Part shown: positions 23,682-34,358 of the stretch, in pieces
How the letters are laid out: the number at the start of each line of letters is the position of its first letter
How positions within the stretch are numbered: position 1 is the first letter of the stretch
Source of the DNA: Clostridium magnum DSM 2767
GTDB lineage: Bacteria; Bacillota; Clostridia; Clostridiales; Clostridiaceae
Assembly: GCF_001623875.1 (NCBI RefSeq)
Contig: NZ_LWAE01000001.1
Location: forward strand, 1,426,001 to 1,490,000
Direction of reading: 5' to 3'
Length of the DNA: 64,000 nt
Notes under the pieces: generated by a model
Told to the model about the DNA's origin: nothing
Database searches by the model: none
Seen by the model: the letters and a program-made list of their open reading frames with translations, nothing else
Position numbers and translations under genes: made by a program

Positions 23682-24305
23682 ATGTTTAGTTTAACCCCAA
23701 AAGAAGACAAATTTTTCAATCTATTTGTTGAAACTGCTAACATTGCCTATGAGGCTTCAAAATTGTTAGTAGAATTTTTAAAAGATCTAGACAATTCAGA
23801 AGAGAATCTTAAGAAGCTTAAAGAGGTGGAACACGAAGGAGATAGAAAGCAACATGAAATACTTAAGCAATTAAATAACACATTTATAACACCATTTGAC
23901 AGAGAAGATATTTATCTTATAGCAAAAGATACAGATGATATTATTGATTTAATAGAATCTACTGCAAGTAGATTTGTTATGCTTAATGTAAATAATTCTA
24001 CAGAAGAAGCAGAAATCCTAAGCAGAATGATTGTGGAATGTTGTCAGGAAATAATTATCCTAATGGAAGAATTGAAAAATATGAAGACAAGCAAGGAATT
24101 ATCAAAGAAAATTATAGAGATTAATAGAATAGAAGAAGAAGGAGACAAAGTCTCCAGAAAAGCCATTATGGATATATTTAGAGGAAACATGGAAGTTATC
24201 GAAGTTATAAAGTGGAGAGAGATATATCAATATCTTGAAGATACTTTGGATGCCTGTGAAGATTTAGCTAATGTTATCGAAGGAGTAGTAATGAAAAATG
24301 CCTAG
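23682..24305 (+). CDS. DUF47 (PhoU-like) phosphate transport accessory protein
   Basis: 207 residues from ATG 23682, which follows GGAGGGATGAA; the frame upstream lacks a ribosome-binding site. All-helical PhoU-like protein with paired acidic motifs (EVEHEGDRKQHE, YLIAKDTDDIIDLIE, RIEEEGDKVSRK, YLEDTLDACEDLANVIEG). Members of this family (YkaA/Pit accessory protein) pair with Pit-type transporters and are thought to regulate them. It overlaps the pit gene by 8 bases. Confidence 0.9.
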   Translation: MFSLTPKEDKFFNLFVETANIAYEASKLLVEFLKDLDNSEENLKKLKEVEHEGDRKQHEILKQLNNTFITPFDREDIYLIAKDTDDIIDLIESTASRFVMLNVNNSTEEAEILSRMIVECCQEIIILMEELKNMKTSKELSKKIIEINRIEEEGDKVSRKAIMDIFRGNMEVIEVIKWREIYQYLEDTLDACEDLANVIEGVVMKNA

Positions 24306-25293
24306 TAGTATGATAATTATAATTACTATAGTTATTGTTGCTTTAGTGTTTGATTTTATAAATGGATTCCATGATAGTGCTAATGCTATAGCCTGTTCTG
24401 TATCTACAAGAGTTTTAACCTTAAAGCAGGCAGTAATTATGTCAGCGCTATTGAATTTTGTTGGAGCATTTATGAATGTTAAAGTTGCTAAAACTATAGG
24501 AAGTGGTATTGTAGATCCGAATAGTATCGTTCTAGAGGTTATTATAGCAGCTTTGGTTGGTGCAATTGTGTGGAATATAATAACTTGGTATTTTGGAATT
24601 CCAAGCAGTTCTTCCCATGCCCTTATAGGAGGTCTAGTGGGTTCTGCTATTATGTATAAAAAATCTTTTATAATAGTTCACTGGGCAAGCCTTTTTTCAA
24701 AAGTTATAATATGGTTAGTACTATCACCTGTAATTGGATTTTTCATAGGCTTGGTACTTATGAATGTTATAAATATGACATTAAGAAATACGAGACCTGC
24801 AACAGTTAGTAAAATATTTTCAAAGGCTCAAATTGGTTCGGCCATGCTTATAGCTTTAAACCATGGAGGCAATGATGCGCAAAAATCAATGGGTATAATA
24901 ACTATGGCACTTGTAAGTGCTGGTTTTTTACCACAGTTTGCTGTTCCAACCTGGGTTAAGGTATCTTGTGCATTAGCTATGGCTCTAGGAACAAGTTTAG
25001 GTGGTAAGAAAATTATTAAAACTATGGGTTCTAGAATGGCAAAAATTGCGCCGGTTAACGGTTTTACAGCGGAGATAGGTGCTTCAGCAGTAATTTTTAG
25101 TGCAACAATGTTAAATGCTCCCGTAAGTACAACTCATATAATCACAGGTTCTATAATGGGTGTTGGTGCCTCTAAAAGACTTTCAGCTGTAAGATGGGCT
25201 GTTGCAAAAGAAATTGTAACTGCATGGTTGCTTACTATACCAGCATCTGCAGCAATTGCAGCGGGAACTTTAGTTCTTATAAATTTAATATAA
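24298..25293 (+). CDS. Pit-type inorganic phosphate transporter
   Basis: 331 residues with about ten membrane helices in two repeats. The duplicated signature is seen as DFINGFHDSANAIA near residue 20 and NHGGNDAQKSMGI near 190; PSSSSHALIGG and PVSTTHIITGS are the paired substrate loops. Low-affinity H+/metal-phosphate symport is the family role. Start overlaps the DUF47 gene, suggesting coupled synthesis; a second ATG at 24310 is possible. Confidence 0.93.
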   Translation: MPSSMIIIITIVIVALVFDFINGFHDSANAIACSVSTRVLTLKQAVIMSALLNFVGAFMNVKVAKTIGSGIVDPNSIVLEVIIAALVGAIVWNIITWYFGIPSSSSHALIGGLVGSAIMYKKSFIIVHWASLFSKVIIWLVLSPVIGFFIGLVLMNVINMTLRNTRPATVSKIFSKAQIGSAMLIALNHGGNDAQKSMGIITMALVSAGFLPQFAVPTWVKVSCALAMALGTSLGGKKIIKTMGSRMAKIAPVNGFTAEIGASAVIFSATMLNAPVSTTHIITGSIMGVGASKRLSAVRWAVAKEIVTAWLLTIPASAAIAAGTLVLINLI

Positions 25294-25314
25294 ATATACA
25301 TAAAAACTTAGATA

Positions 25315-25350
25315 AAAACTCTTCTCACTTTTATAGAAGGGTTTTTTATT
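25315..25350 (+). terminator. Terminator after pit
   Basis: AAAACTCTTCT (25315-25325) pairs with AGAAGGGTTTT (25335-25345) with one mismatch, then a T-run. Confidence 0.8.
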
Positions 25351-25489
25351 ATGCATTGACTAAATAAACAGATTGGGGTAATATTACTAAATGAAGAATT
25401 ATAGGGATATACACTAGAAACACTTGGATTATTATTGGTACACAGACACCTAAGAAATATTAGAGAAACCATAATTAGGAGTTGGATAT

Positions 25490-26824
25490 ATGAAAAATGA
25501 AATAGCAGTAGTAAAGGCTGGAAGTATCGCTGAAGAAATGGAGATAGAGGTAGGAGATATTTTAGTAAGTATTAATGGTGAAGCAGTTAAAGATATTATT
25601 GACTATAAATTTTTGATCTCTGATGAATATGTTGAAATTGAAATACAAAAGCCAGACGGTGAAATATGGGAGCTAGAGATTGAAAAAGAGTATGATGAGG
25701 ATTTAGGAGTAGAATTTAAGGATGCAATTTTAGACACGCCTAGAAGTTGTCATAATAAATGTGTCTTTTGTTTTATAGATCAGTTACCAAAGGGTATGAG
25801 AGAAACCTTATATTTTAAAGATGATGATTCTAGATTAGCTTTTCTTCAAGGAAATTTTGTAACTTTGACTAATATGAGTGAAGAAGACATAGAAAGAATA
25901 ATAAAATATAGAATAAGCCCTATAAATGTATCTGTACACACTACTAACCCGGAGCTTAGAATTAAGATGACTAATAATAGATTTGCAGGGAATGTATATA
26001 GTAGACTTAAAAGGATGGCTGATGCAGGAATAAGCATTAACTGCCAAATAGTTCTATGTCCTGGATTAAATGATGGGGATGAATTAGAAAGGACTATAGA
26101 AGATCTGTATAAATTATACCCACAAATAGAGAATTTAGCAGTAGTTCCTGTAGGTGTTACTAAGTTTAGGGAAGGCTTATTTAAACTTGATTTATATAAT
26201 AAAATTACAGCGGCAGAACAATTAGATAGAGTTGCAAAGATGCAGAGAAAGTATATAAAGGAGCTAGGTGTACCTTTTGTTAGAATGTCTGATGAATTTT
26301 ATGTTACTGCTGAAAGGGAGCTTCCGGCAACTGAATTTTATGATAATTTTAAGCAGTTAGAAGATGGTGTTGGAATGATAAGAATTTTTAGGAACCATAT
26401 TAGAGATTCATTAGTCCATCTCCAAAAAGATATAAAAGGATCTTTTACAATTGTAACAGGAGCATCAGCTTATAATGAAGTGTTAAAAGCTGCAGAAAGT
26501 ATAATGGCAGCTAATCCTAAAATAGATATAAGTGTAAAAAAAATAATAAATTATTTCTTTGGTGAAACTATAACAGTAGCGGGCCTAATTACTGCAAAGG
26601 ATATAATTGAACAATTAAGATGTGAAATTATAGGAAAGTGTGTTATAATACCAGATTGTATGCTAAGAAAAGGTTATGAATTAGCATACAATAAGGAAAA
26701 AGTTTTTCTAGATGATATTACAGTAGAAGGATTAGAAAAAACTTTAAATAGAAAAATTCTAGTATGTGATTATACTGGAGAAGATTTGATAAAGATAATA
26801 AATGAACATTGTGAGGAGGAATAA
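25490..26824 (+). CDS. PDZ-radical SAM DUF512 protein (TIGR03279 type)
   Basis: 444 residues. N-terminal PDZ-like domain (about 1-70), then the radical SAM cluster motif CHNKCVFCFIDQLPKGMR (Cys about 87, 91, 94) binding a [4Fe-4S] cluster, then the DUF512 domain. Widespread in Clostridia next to der; the reaction is unknown. It ends 3 bases before der and is probably co-transcribed, which has led to suggestions of a ribosome- or rRNA-related role; that is inference from context. Confidence 0.88.
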   Translation: MKNEIAVVKAGSIAEEMEIEVGDILVSINGEAVKDIIDYKFLISDEYVEIEIQKPDGEIWELEIEKEYDEDLGVEFKDAILDTPRSCHNKCVFCFIDQLPKGMRETLYFKDDDSRLAFLQGNFVTLTNMSEEDIERIIKYRISPINVSVHTTNPELRIKMTNNRFAGNVYSRLKRMADAGISINCQIVLCPGLNDGDELERTIEDLYKLYPQIENLAVVPVGVTKFREGLFKLDLYNKITAAEQLDRVAKMQRKYIKELGVPFVRMSDEFYVTAERELPATEFYDNFKQLEDGVGMIRIFRNHIRDSLVHLQKDIKGSFTIVTGASAYNEVLKAAESIMAANPKIDISVKKIINYFFGETITVAGLITAKDIIEQLRCEIIGKCVIIPDCMLRKGYELAYNKEKVFLDDITVEGLEKTLNRKILVCDYTGEDLIKIINEHCEEE

Positions 26825-26827
26825 ATA

Positions 26828-28144
26828 ATGGGAAAACCGATAGTGGCAATAGTTGGAAGACCAAACGTAGGAAAATCTACATTATTTAATAAGTTAGCAG
26901 GAAAGAGAATATCAATAGTAGAAGATACACCTGGAGTTACAAGAGATAGAGTATATGCAGAAGCAGAGTGGTTAAAATATACCTTTACTATGATTGATAC
27001 AGGTGGTATTGAACCGGAAAGTGAAGATATTATAGTTGCTCAAATGCGTAGGCAGGCGCAAATAGCTATAGAAACTGCAGATGTAATAGTATTTATAGTA
27101 GATGGTAAGGAAGGTTTGACTGGGGCAGATAGAGAAGTTGCTCAAATGCTTAGAAAAAGCAAAAAACCAGTTGTGTTAGTTGTTAATAAAATTGACAGCT
27201 TAAAAGATGAAGATAATGCTTATGAATTCTACAACTTAGGTATAGGTGATCCTATAGCTATATCCGCTTCTCAGGCCCTTGGACTTGGAGATATGTTAGA
27301 TAAAGTGGTATCCTATTTTGATGAGGCTATGCTGGAAGATGAAGATGATGAATATATAAAAATCGCTTTTGTGGGAAAACCAAATGTAGGAAAGTCCTCT
27401 TTAATAAACAAATTATTAGGTGAAGAAAGAGTTATAGTAAGCGATATACCGGGAACTACAAGAGATGCAATAGATAGTTATTTAGAGACTGAAGAAGGCA
27501 AATTCCTACTAATAGATACTGCAGGACTTAGAAGAAAAAGTAAAGTTAAAGAAGAGATAGAAAGATACAGTGTTATAAGAACTTATACTGCTATAGAAAG
27601 AGCAGATGTGTGCATACTAATGTTAGATGCAACTCAAGGTATAACAGACCAGGATGAGAAGATAATAGGATATGCACATGAGCTTAATAAAGCTATAATG
27701 GTTATAGTTAATAAATGGGATTTAATAGAAAAAGATAATAAAACTATGAATGAATTTACAACTATGATTGGAAGAAGTTTATCATTTATGTCATATGCAC
27801 CGTACCTATTTATATCTGCTAAGACTGGTCAAAGATTACCGAAGGTACTACAAACTGTAAAGGAATGTTATAACAACTATAACAAGAGAATAAAAACAGG
27901 GGTATTAAATGATGTAATTAGTAGGGCCCTTATGATGAAAGAACCTCCTATTATAGGAACTAAGAGATTAAAAATATACTATTGTACTCAGATAGGCGTA
28001 AAAGCACCTACATTCGTATTCTTTGTAAATGACCCATCTGCATTACATTTTTCATATCAGCGATACCTTGAAAATCAATTAAGAGAGAATTTTGATTTTA
28101 AAGGCACTGGAATAAAGATGGAGTTTAGAGAAAGGAAGGAATAG
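26828..28144 (+). CDS. der: Ribosome-assembly GTPase Der (EngA)
   Basis: 438 residues with two tandem G domains: GRPNVGKST (8-16), DTPGVT, DTGG, NKID in the first, and [28 protein letters not shown] in the second. They are followed by the KH-like C-terminal domain ([16 protein letters not shown]). Essential for 50S maturation. AGGAGGAA precedes the ATG. gpsA follows two bases later. Confidence 0.97.
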   Translation: MGKPIVAIVGRPNVGKSTLFNKLAGKRISIVEDTPGVTRDRVYAEAEWLKYTFTMIDTGGIEPESEDIIVAQMRRQAQIAIETADVIVFIVDGKEGLTGADREVAQMLRKSKKPVVLVVNKIDSLKDEDNAYEFYNLGIGDPIAISASQALGLGDMLDKVVSYFDEAMLEDEDDEYIKIAFVGKPNVGKSSLINKLLGEERVIVSDIPGTTRDAIDSYLETEEGKFLLIDTAGLRRKSKVKEEIERYSVIRTYTAIERADVCILMLDATQGITDQDEKIIGYAHELNKAIMVIVNKWDLIEKDNKTMNEFTTMIGRSLSFMSYAPYLFISAKTGQRLPKVLQTVKECYNNYNKRIKTGVLNDVISRALMMKEPPIIGTKRLKIYYCTQIGVKAPTFVFFVNDPSALHFSYQRYLENQLRENFDFKGTGIKMEFRERKE

Positions 28145-28146
28145 TT

Positions 28147-29145
28147 ATGTGTTCAAAAATTGCCTTTTTAGGTGGCGGCAGCTTTGGAACAGCATTATCC
28201 ATAATGCTTGCCAAAAAAGGAGTTTTGGCTAAAATTTGGGATAGAAATAAGGATGTAGTAGATGATATCAATATAAAAAAAGAAAACATAAGGTATCTAC
28301 ACGGCGCAGTTATACCTGTTGGAGTTGAGGCTTTTACTGATATTAAAGAAGTGGTTCAGGATAGTGAGTATATAGTCTTAGCTGTTCCTTCACATGTAGT
28401 GCGAAATTTATGTAAGGATATTAGAGAAATTGTAAGTGAAAATCAGATAATAATTAGCATTGCTAAGGGCATTGAGGCAGGGAGTGGAAAAAGGTTATCC
28501 CAGGTGATTAGTGAAGAACTACCTAACAACTCAGTAGTCATACTCTCCGGACCAAGTCATGCGGAAGAAGTAGCTCAGGATATTCCAACTACCGTAGTTG
28601 TTGCTTCGGAAAAGATGGAGTATGCAAAAAAGGTTCAAGATTTGTTTATGACTAATAAATTTAGAGTTTATACTAATGAAGATATTATAGGTGTTGAAAT
28701 TGGTGGGGCAGTTAAAAATATAATTGCTTTAGCAGCAGGAGTATCTGATGGAATAGGATATGGAGACAATACTAAAGCGGCATTGATGACTAGAGGAATG
28801 AGTGAAATTGTAAGAATAGGTACTAAACTTGGAGGGAAAAAAGAGACTTTTGCAGGGCTTACTGGAATAGGCGATCTAATTGTTACTTGTACAAGTATGC
28901 ATAGTAGAAATAGAAGAGCGGGAATATTAATCGGTAAAGGTTCTACAGCAGAGGAAGCAACAAGAGAAATTGGAATGGTAGTGGAAGGGATAAAAGCGTG
29001 TAAGGCTTTTTACGAACTTAAAGAAAAGTTAGGAATATCTATGCCCATTACGGATGTTTTGTATAAAGTTATATTTGAAGGTAAAGAGCCTAAATATGGC
29101 GTATATGAGCTTATGACTAGAGATAAAAAGGGTGAAGAATATTAA
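28147..29145 (+). CDS. gpsA: Glycerol-3-phosphate dehydrogenase (NAD(P)+) GpsA
   Basis: 332 residues. Dinucleotide-binding [19 protein letters not shown] at the N-terminus, [14 protein letters not shown], the catalytic Lys in [27 protein letters not shown], and [14 protein letters not shown] are all present. Makes sn-glycerol-3-phosphate for phospholipid synthesis. Directly follows der; the acyltransferase gene plsY often found between them is absent here. Confidence 0.96.
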   Translation: MCSKIAFLGGGSFGTALSIMLAKKGVLAKIWDRNKDVVDDINIKKENIRYLHGAVIPVGVEAFTDIKEVVQDSEYIVLAVPSHVVRNLCKDIREIVSENQIIISIAKGIEAGSGKRLSQVISEELPNNSVVILSGPSHAEEVAQDIPTTVVVASEKMEYAKKVQDLFMTNKFRVYTNEDIIGVEIGGAVKNIIALAAGVSDGIGYGDNTKAALMTRGMSEIVRIGTKLGGKKETFAGLTGIGDLIVTCTSMHSRNRRAGILIGKGSTAEEATREIGMVVEGIKACKAFYELKEKLGISMPITDVLYKVIFEGKEPKYGVYELMTRDKKGEEY

Positions 29146-29152
29146 ATAGATG

Positions 29153-29195
29153 AAAAGTGAGGATCAAGAAATATTTTTTATCCTCACTTTTTTAT
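29153..29195 (+). terminator. Terminator after gpsA
   Basis: Twelve-base arms AAAAGTGAGGAT and ATCCTCACTTTT (29153-29164, 29180-29191) followed by Ts. Confidence 0.9.
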
Positions 29196-29269
29196 ATTAT
29201 TTAGTAATAAATTTATCTTCGGCTAAATATATATATACTGTTAACATTTAGATTATTGGGGGTAATATT

Positions 29270-30748
29270 TTGGAGAACTTTGATATATACAAAGATATAG
29301 CCGAGAGAACGCAGGGAGATATTTACGTAGGGGTAGTTGGTCCCGTAAGAACTGGTAAGTCTACTTTTATAAAAAGATTTATGGAGCTTATGGTTATACC
29401 TAATATTGAGAATTCCTATAAAAAGCAAAGGGCAAAAGATGAACTACCTCAAAGTTCCTCAGGGAAATCCATTCATACTACAGAACCTAAGTTTGTTCCT
29501 AATGAGGCTATAGAAATAAGCTTGAATGAAAATACTAAATTTAAAGTTCGGTTAGTAGACTGCGTTGGCTATATAGTTAAAAATTCTCAAGGTTATATGG
29601 AAGGTGACAAGGCAAAGATGGTTACCACTCCTTGGTATGACTATGAAATTCCATTCGAAGAAGCAGCAGAGATTGGAACTAAAAAGGTTATAAATGAACA
29701 TTCAACAATAGGACTCTTAGTAACTACTGACGGCTCAATTACAGATATAAGCAGAGAGGACTATGTTGAGGCTGAGGAAAGGGTAGTAAATGAACTAAAG
29801 GCCATAAATAAACCTTTTATAATTGTGTTAAACTCGCAACAGCCTAATAGTGAGGATGCTATACTGCTAAAGAATGAACTAGAGGAAAAATATGATGTTC
29901 CTGTCCAAGGAATGGATGTACTTAATATGAAAGAAGAAGACATAACAGATGTTTTTCAGAGAATACTTAAAGAATTCCCAATAAAAGAAATAAATATAGA
30001 CATGCCAGAGTGGATAGAAAAATTAGAGCCGTCTCATTGGCTAAAATTAGACTTTTTTGAGTTGGTAAAAAACATGTGTAAAAGTGTATATAAGGTTAGA
30101 GATATAGGTAAGTCTGTAAAAGGTTTTGAAGAAGTGGATTTCATGGGAGATTCTAATATCACTGAAATTAACATGGGAGAAGGTACTGCAAGGATTAATT
30201 TAAAGCCTAAACATGATTTGTTTTATAAAATATTAGGTGAAGTTTGTGGTACTGAACTAGGTGGAGAAAGTGATTTGTTGAACATAGTTAAGGAGATGCA
30301 TAAAGCAAAGGTTGAGTATGACAAAGTAGCAGATGCGTTAAGAGATGTGAGAGAAACAGGATATGGATTAGTAGCGCCTCAACTTTCAGAGATGAAATTA
30401 GAAGAACCTCAAATTGTTAGACAGGGAAATAGAACTGGTGTTAAATTAAAGGCGAGCGCTCCTTCACTGCACTTTATAAGAGCAGATATTGAGACAGAGG
30501 TTTCTCCTATAATGGGAACTGAAAGAGAAAGTGAAGAAATGGTTAAATCGTTATTTGAACAGTTTGAAAGTGATCCATCTAAGATATGGCAGAGTAATAT
30601 GTTTGGAAAGTCTTTAGAGATACTTGTGAAGGAAGGTCTTCAAAATAAGTTGTACAAGATGCCTGAAGATGTACAAATAAAAATACAAAAAACTCTACAG
30701 AAGATTATAAATGAAGGTAACGGTGGATTAATTTGCATCATATTGTAA
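29270..30748 (+). CDS. spoIVA: Stage IV sporulation ATPase SpoIVA
   Basis: 492 residues, TTG start after GGGGGT. Walker A GPVRTGKS (24-31) sits in a TRAFAC-like ATPase domain (VDCVGYIV as switch region). A helical middle domain and the C-terminal domain ending NGGLICIIL follow; the C-terminus docks on SpoVM in Bacillus. It polymerises on the mother-cell face of the forespore to found the coat. It is monocistronic; its partner spoVM is encoded 16 kb downstream in this window. Confidence 0.96.
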   Translation: MENFDIYKDIAERTQGDIYVGVVGPVRTGKSTFIKRFMELMVIPNIENSYKKQRAKDELPQSSSGKSIHTTEPKFVPNEAIEISLNENTKFKVRLVDCVGYIVKNSQGYMEGDKAKMVTTPWYDYEIPFEEAAEIGTKKVINEHSTIGLLVTTDGSITDISREDYVEAEERVVNELKAINKPFIIVLNSQQPNSEDAILLKNELEEKYDVPVQGMDVLNMKEEDITDVFQRILKEFPIKEINIDMPEWIEKLEPSHWLKLDFFELVKNMCKSVYKVRDIGKSVKGFEEVDFMGDSNITEINMGEGTARINLKPKHDLFYKILGEVCGTELGGESDLLNIVKEMHKAKVEYDKVADALRDVRETGYGLVAPQLSEMKLEEPQIVRQGNRTGVKLKASAPSLHFIRADIETEVSPIMGTERESEEMVKSLFEQFESDPSKIWQSNMFGKSLEILVKEGLQNKLYKMPEDVQIKIQKTLQKIINEGNGGLICIIL

Positions 30749-30793
30749 CTTTATGGTAATTCTTTATGTTGAAAATGTTAAAATTACAATACT

Positions 30794-30838
30794 TATATTA
30801 TAAAGCCTGTGAATGTAATGTTCACAGGCTTTATAATA
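30794..30838. terminator. Strong terminator after spoIVA
   Basis: Perfect 19-base arms (30794-30812, 30820-30838) with a 7-base loop and AT-rich ends. Confidence 0.9.
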
Positions 30839-31166
30839 TAGATAAAAGAAAGTAGAAACAAATTTGATAAAAATCATGAAAAATACTAGATATTAGATTA
30901 TAATAGAATAATAAAGGGAAATTTGAATAAGATGAGGTATTAGAGGGGGCTGTACCCTTCATATTAGATACTCTAAAATTAAAAGTATATTTGCAATATT
31001 TCAGTAAATGGGTTCATTATGGTGATTTTATGTTATAATCTTTTTACTAAACAGTTTTAATTAAGTACTACATATTTAGTAATTGTAAATTTATCTTGAA
31101 ATTATTATTAATATTTATGTATAATTAGTATGAATTGACAAGGCAACACGGAAGGATGAAATAGTA
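30839..31166. other. Gap before yicC
   Basis: AT-rich, no ORF. A short imperfect hairpin around GAGGTAT...ATACTCT (about 30932-30975) containing GGGGG/CCC is visible. The promoter of the yicC-coaBC operon must lie here, but I see no single convincing match. Confidence 0.35.
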
Positions 31167-32045
31167 ATGATAAGAAGTATGACTGGTTTTGGAAGGGGAA
31201 ATATAGATCAGGATGGAAGAAGTTTCACAGTAGAAATAAAAAGTGTTAACCATAGATACTGTGACTTAAACATGAAAATGCCTAAAAGTTTGTTGTCTCT
31301 TGAAGATAGGATAAGAAAAGTTATTCAAGAAAAGGTAACTAGGGGCAAAGTAGATGTTTTCATTACCCAAAATAACTATGAAAAGCAGGGTGCTAAAGTA
31401 GTACTAGATGAAAAGCTTGCAGATAGCTACGTTGAATGTCTTAATGAAATAAAGGAAAGATATGATATAAAGGAAAATATATCATTAGCTCTTATTTCTA
31501 AATTTCCAGATGTAGTAAATCTTAAGCAAGAAGAGGAAGATGTTGAAAATTTGTGGGAAATTCTTTCTTTACCTTTAAGAGATGCTGTGAACTTGCTTGT
31601 TGATATGAGGGAAAGAGAAGGATTAAAGCTTGAAAAAAATATACTATTAAAATGTGACTATATTAAAAGTTTATTGGATAAAATAGAAGAAAAGTCACCT
31701 TTAGTAGTAGAGGAATATAAGGAAAAGCTTAATGAAAGATTAAAAGAGCTGTTAGGAGAAGGTCAAGTTGATGAAAATAGAATTGCAGTAGAGGTAGCTC
31801 TATTTGCAGATAAGTCAGCAATAGATGAAGAAATAGTTAGGCTTAACAGTCACTTAGTCCAATTAAAGGAAACCTTTAATCTAAATGAAGCTGTGGGAAG
31901 AAAGCTTGACTTTATTATTCAAGAAATGAATAGAGAAATTAATACTATTGGTTCAAAAGCAAATAATTTAGAAGTAACAAATAATGTTTTAAACATAAAG
32001 AATGAAATAGAAAAAATTAGAGAACAAATACAAAACATTGAATAA
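31167..32045 (+). CDS. yicC: YicC/YloC-family endoribonuclease
   Basis: 292 residues beginning [11 protein letters not shown], the family hallmark. The [17 protein letters not shown] segment and the C-terminal DUF1732 block ([20 protein letters not shown]) are intact. YicC members are metal-dependent RNases by published work on E. coli and B. subtilis homologues. First gene of a compact operon, with its stop (TAATG) touching the next frame. Confidence 0.93.
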   Translation: MIRSMTGFGRGNIDQDGRSFTVEIKSVNHRYCDLNMKMPKSLLSLEDRIRKVIQEKVTRGKVDVFITQNNYEKQGAKVVLDEKLADSYVECLNEIKERYDIKENISLALISKFPDVVNLKQEEEDVENLWEILSLPLRDAVNLLVDMREREGLKLEKNILLKCDYIKSLLDKIEEKSPLVVEEYKEKLNERLKELLGEGQVDENRIAVEVALFADKSAIDEEIVRLNSHLVQLKETFNLNEAVGRKLDFIIQEMNREINTIGSKANNLEVTNNVLNIKNEIEKIREQIQNIE

Positions 32046-32062
32046 TGTCTAGGAGGAAGCAT

Positions 32063-32341
32063 ATGAGTATAAAGTTAATAAACATAGGTTTTGGTAATAT
32101 TGTTTCAGCAAATAGATTAGTAGCTATAGTTAGTCCTGAATCTGCACCAATAAAGAGAATAATCCAAGAAGCTAGAGATAGAGGAATGCTTATAGATGCT
32201 ACATATGGAAGAAGAACAAGAGCTGTTATTATTACTGATAGCGATCATGTAATACTTTCAGCAGTTCAACCAGAGACAGTAGCACATAGATTGTCTTCAA
32301 AAGAAGCAGCAGAGGAAGAAGAAGTCGAGGTAGATGAATAA
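32063..32341 (+). CDS. remA: Extracellular matrix regulator RemA (DUF370)
   Basis: 92 residues from ATG 32063 (AGGAGG at 32051-32056 lies inside the longer frame, ruling out the earlier ATG). [29 protein letters not shown] and [24 protein letters not shown] match RemA, a ring-forming DNA-binding protein controlling biofilm and osmoprotection genes in Bacillus. Conserved between yicC and gmk in Firmicutes. Confidence 0.93.
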   Translation: MSIKLINIGFGNIVSANRLVAIVSPESAPIKRIIQEARDRGMLIDATYGRRTRAVIITDSDHVILSAVQPETVAHRLSSKEAAEEEEVEVDE

Positions 32342-32970
32342 TGGATCAAAAGGGTCTTTTAGTAGTTATATCAGGACCTTCTGGTGCAGGAAAGGGAACT
32401 ATTTGCAAAGCTCTATTACAAGAAAATGATTTTTGGCTTTCTGTTTCTGCAACTACAAGGCAGCCGAGAAACGGAGAAGTAGATGGAGTCAATTACTATT
32501 TTTTGACTAAGGAAGATTTTGAGGAAAAAATATCAAAGAATGATTTTTTAGAGTATGCAGAAGTTTATGGCAACTACTATGGAACCCCAAAATCTAAAGC
32601 TTTAGAAGCTATAAATAATGGGAATGATGTCATATTAGAAATAGATATTCAAGGAGCATTAAAGGTAAAAGAAACATATCCTGAAGGAGTATTTATTTTT
32701 ATACTTCCACCTTCAATGGAAGAACTTAAACAAAGAATAATTAACAGAGGCAGTGAAACACCTGAATCATTAATGACAAGATTTAAATCAGCATATAAAG
32801 AGATAAACTATGTGTCTAAATATAATTATGCGGTTGTAAATGATACTGTTGAAGAAGCGGTAAAAAAGATACAAGGTATAATGGTAGCTGAAAGATGCAG
32901 AGTTGATAGAGTAAAAGAAAAAATATTAGATTCAAAGGAGGGCATTATTCATGAGCAACTCTATGATTAA
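32341..32970 (+). CDS. gmk: Guanylate kinase
   Basis: 209 residues; GPSGAGKGT Walker A (about 11-19), GMP-binding SATTRQPRNGEVDGVNYYFL and EIDIQGALKVKE are present. Converts GMP to GDP. Its ATG shares a base with the remA stop, and the rpoZ start lies 20 bases inside its 3' end. Confidence 0.96.
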   Translation: MDQKGLLVVISGPSGAGKGTICKALLQENDFWLSVSATTRQPRNGEVDGVNYYFLTKEDFEEKISKNDFLEYAEVYGNYYGTPKSKALEAINNGNDVILEIDIQGALKVKETYPEGVFIFILPPSMEELKQRIINRGSETPESLMTRFKSAYKEINYVSKYNYAVVNDTVEEAVKKIQGIMVAERCRVDRVKEKILDSKEGIIHEQLYD

Positions 32971-33169
32971 TCCATCGATAGTAGATTTATTAAAGAAAGT
33001 GGAAAATAGATTTACACTAGTAACTATGACTGCTAAAAGAGCAAGACAATTAATAGAAGGTGAGGAGCCTCTTGTAAAAATAACTTCAAATAAACCTGTT
33101 ACAATATCAATAAACGAAATAAGTCAGGAGACTATTACTTACGAAACTGTTAGAGAAGGTATTAAGTAA
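32951..33169 (+). CDS. rpoZ: RNA polymerase omega subunit
   Basis: 72 residues; INPSIVDLLKKVENRFTLV followed by TAKRARQL is the omega signature. Start ATG 32951 has AGGAGG upstream within gmk. It overlaps gmk by 20 bases and coaBC by one, so all are translated as a coupled series. Chaperones beta-prime assembly. Confidence 0.94.
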   Translation: MSNSMINPSIVDLLKKVENRFTLVTMTAKRARQLIEGEEPLVKITSNKPVTISINEISQETITYETVREGIK

Positions 33170-34353
33170 TGACAAATGCTAAAAAGACTGTAGTTGTAGG
33201 AGTCACAGGGGGCATTGCGGTTTATAAGGCATTGGATGTAATAAGCAAACTAAAGAAGAAAGACTTTGAAGTACATGTTATAATGACAGAATCAGCAACA
33301 AGGTTTGTAACTCCCTTAAGTTTTCAAAGTTTAAGCCAAAATATTGTAAATTCAGATATGTTTTCTGAACCTAAGGCATGGGAAATACAACATATTTCAC
33401 TAGCTAAAAGAGCAGACTTGATAGCTGTAATTCCTGCTACTGCGAATATTATAGGCAAGGTTGCTAATGGTATAGCGGATGACTTGTTATCCACTACTAT
33501 TATGGCTACAAAGGCTCCAGTAGTTTTTGCTCCGGCTATGAATACAAATATGTATAATAACCCTATTGTTAGGGATAACATTAATAAACTCCAAAACTTG
33601 GGATATAAATTCATAAATCCCGCCTCTGGAAGACTGGCTTGTGGTGACGAAGGAGAAGGGAAACTTGCTGATACAGAACTTATTTCTGAATACATACAAA
33701 GTATGATGTACGATAAGAAAGATTTGCAAGGCAAAAAAGTTCTTGTAACAGCAGGACCAACTATAGCTCAAATAGATCCAGTAAGATATATAACTAATAG
33801 ATCATCTGGAAAAATGGGATATGCTATAGCTGAAGAAGCAAGGGACAGAGGTGCAGAAGTAACTCTTATATGTGGAGCTACTAGCCTAGCTGCGCCATTT
33901 GGAATAGAAGTAGTTAGTAGCAGAACTAATGAAGAAATGTTGAAAGAAGTTCTAGATAGATTCAATGAGCAAGATATAGTAATTAAAGCTGCTGCTGTAG
34001 CAGATTATAAACCTAAGCAGTATTCAGATAGGAAAATAAAAAAAGCTGAAGAAGAATTAAATTTAACTTTTATTAAAGATAATGATATACTAAAAAAATT
34101 AGGAACTTTAAAAAATAATCAAATTCTTGTAGGATTTGCAGCTGAAAGCAACGACTTACTAGAAAATGCTCAAAAGAAACTACATAATAAAAATCTAGAT
34201 TATATTGTGGCTAATGACATTACAGCTGTTGATACAGGTTTTGCTTCTGATAATAATAAAGTAACCATAATTTGCAGAGATGGAAAAACTATTCATTTAG
34301 ATAAGATGTCAAAAAGACAGGTAGCTAGTAGGCTATTTGATTTAATGAAGTAA
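33169..34353 (+). CDS. coaBC: Bifunctional CoaBC
   Basis: 394 residues. CoaC half: GVTGGIAVYKALDVI flavin site, catalytic His in IQHISLAKRAD, PAMNTNMYNNP. CoaB half from about 185: VTAGPTIAQIDPVRYITNRSSGKMGYAIA and the ANDI motif near the end. Makes 4'-phosphopantetheine from phosphopantothenate and cysteine in CoA synthesis; coaD, the next enzyme, is also in this window. Last gene of the yicC operon. Confidence 0.96.
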   Translation: MTNAKKTVVVGVTGGIAVYKALDVISKLKKKDFEVHVIMTESATRFVTPLSFQSLSQNIVNSDMFSEPKAWEIQHISLAKRADLIAVIPATANIIGKVANGIADDLLSTTIMATKAPVVFAPAMNTNMYNNPIVRDNINKLQNLGYKFINPASGRLACGDEGEGKLADTELISEYIQSMMYDKKDLQGKKVLVTAGPTIAQIDPVRYITNRSSGKMGYAIAEEARDRGAEVTLICGATSLAAPFGIEVVSSRTNEEMLKEVLDRFNEQDIVIKAAAVADYKPKQYSDRKIKKAEEELNLTFIKDNDILKKLGTLKNNQILVGFAAESNDLLENAQKKLHNKNLDYIVANDITAVDTGFASDNNKVTIICRDGKTIHLDKMSKRQVASRLFDLMK

Positions 34354-34358
34354 AACTT

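Noticed and set aside
33324-33734. 136-codon minus-strand frame within coaBC
   Set aside because: Shadow of a conserved gene in the opposite strand with no start signals.
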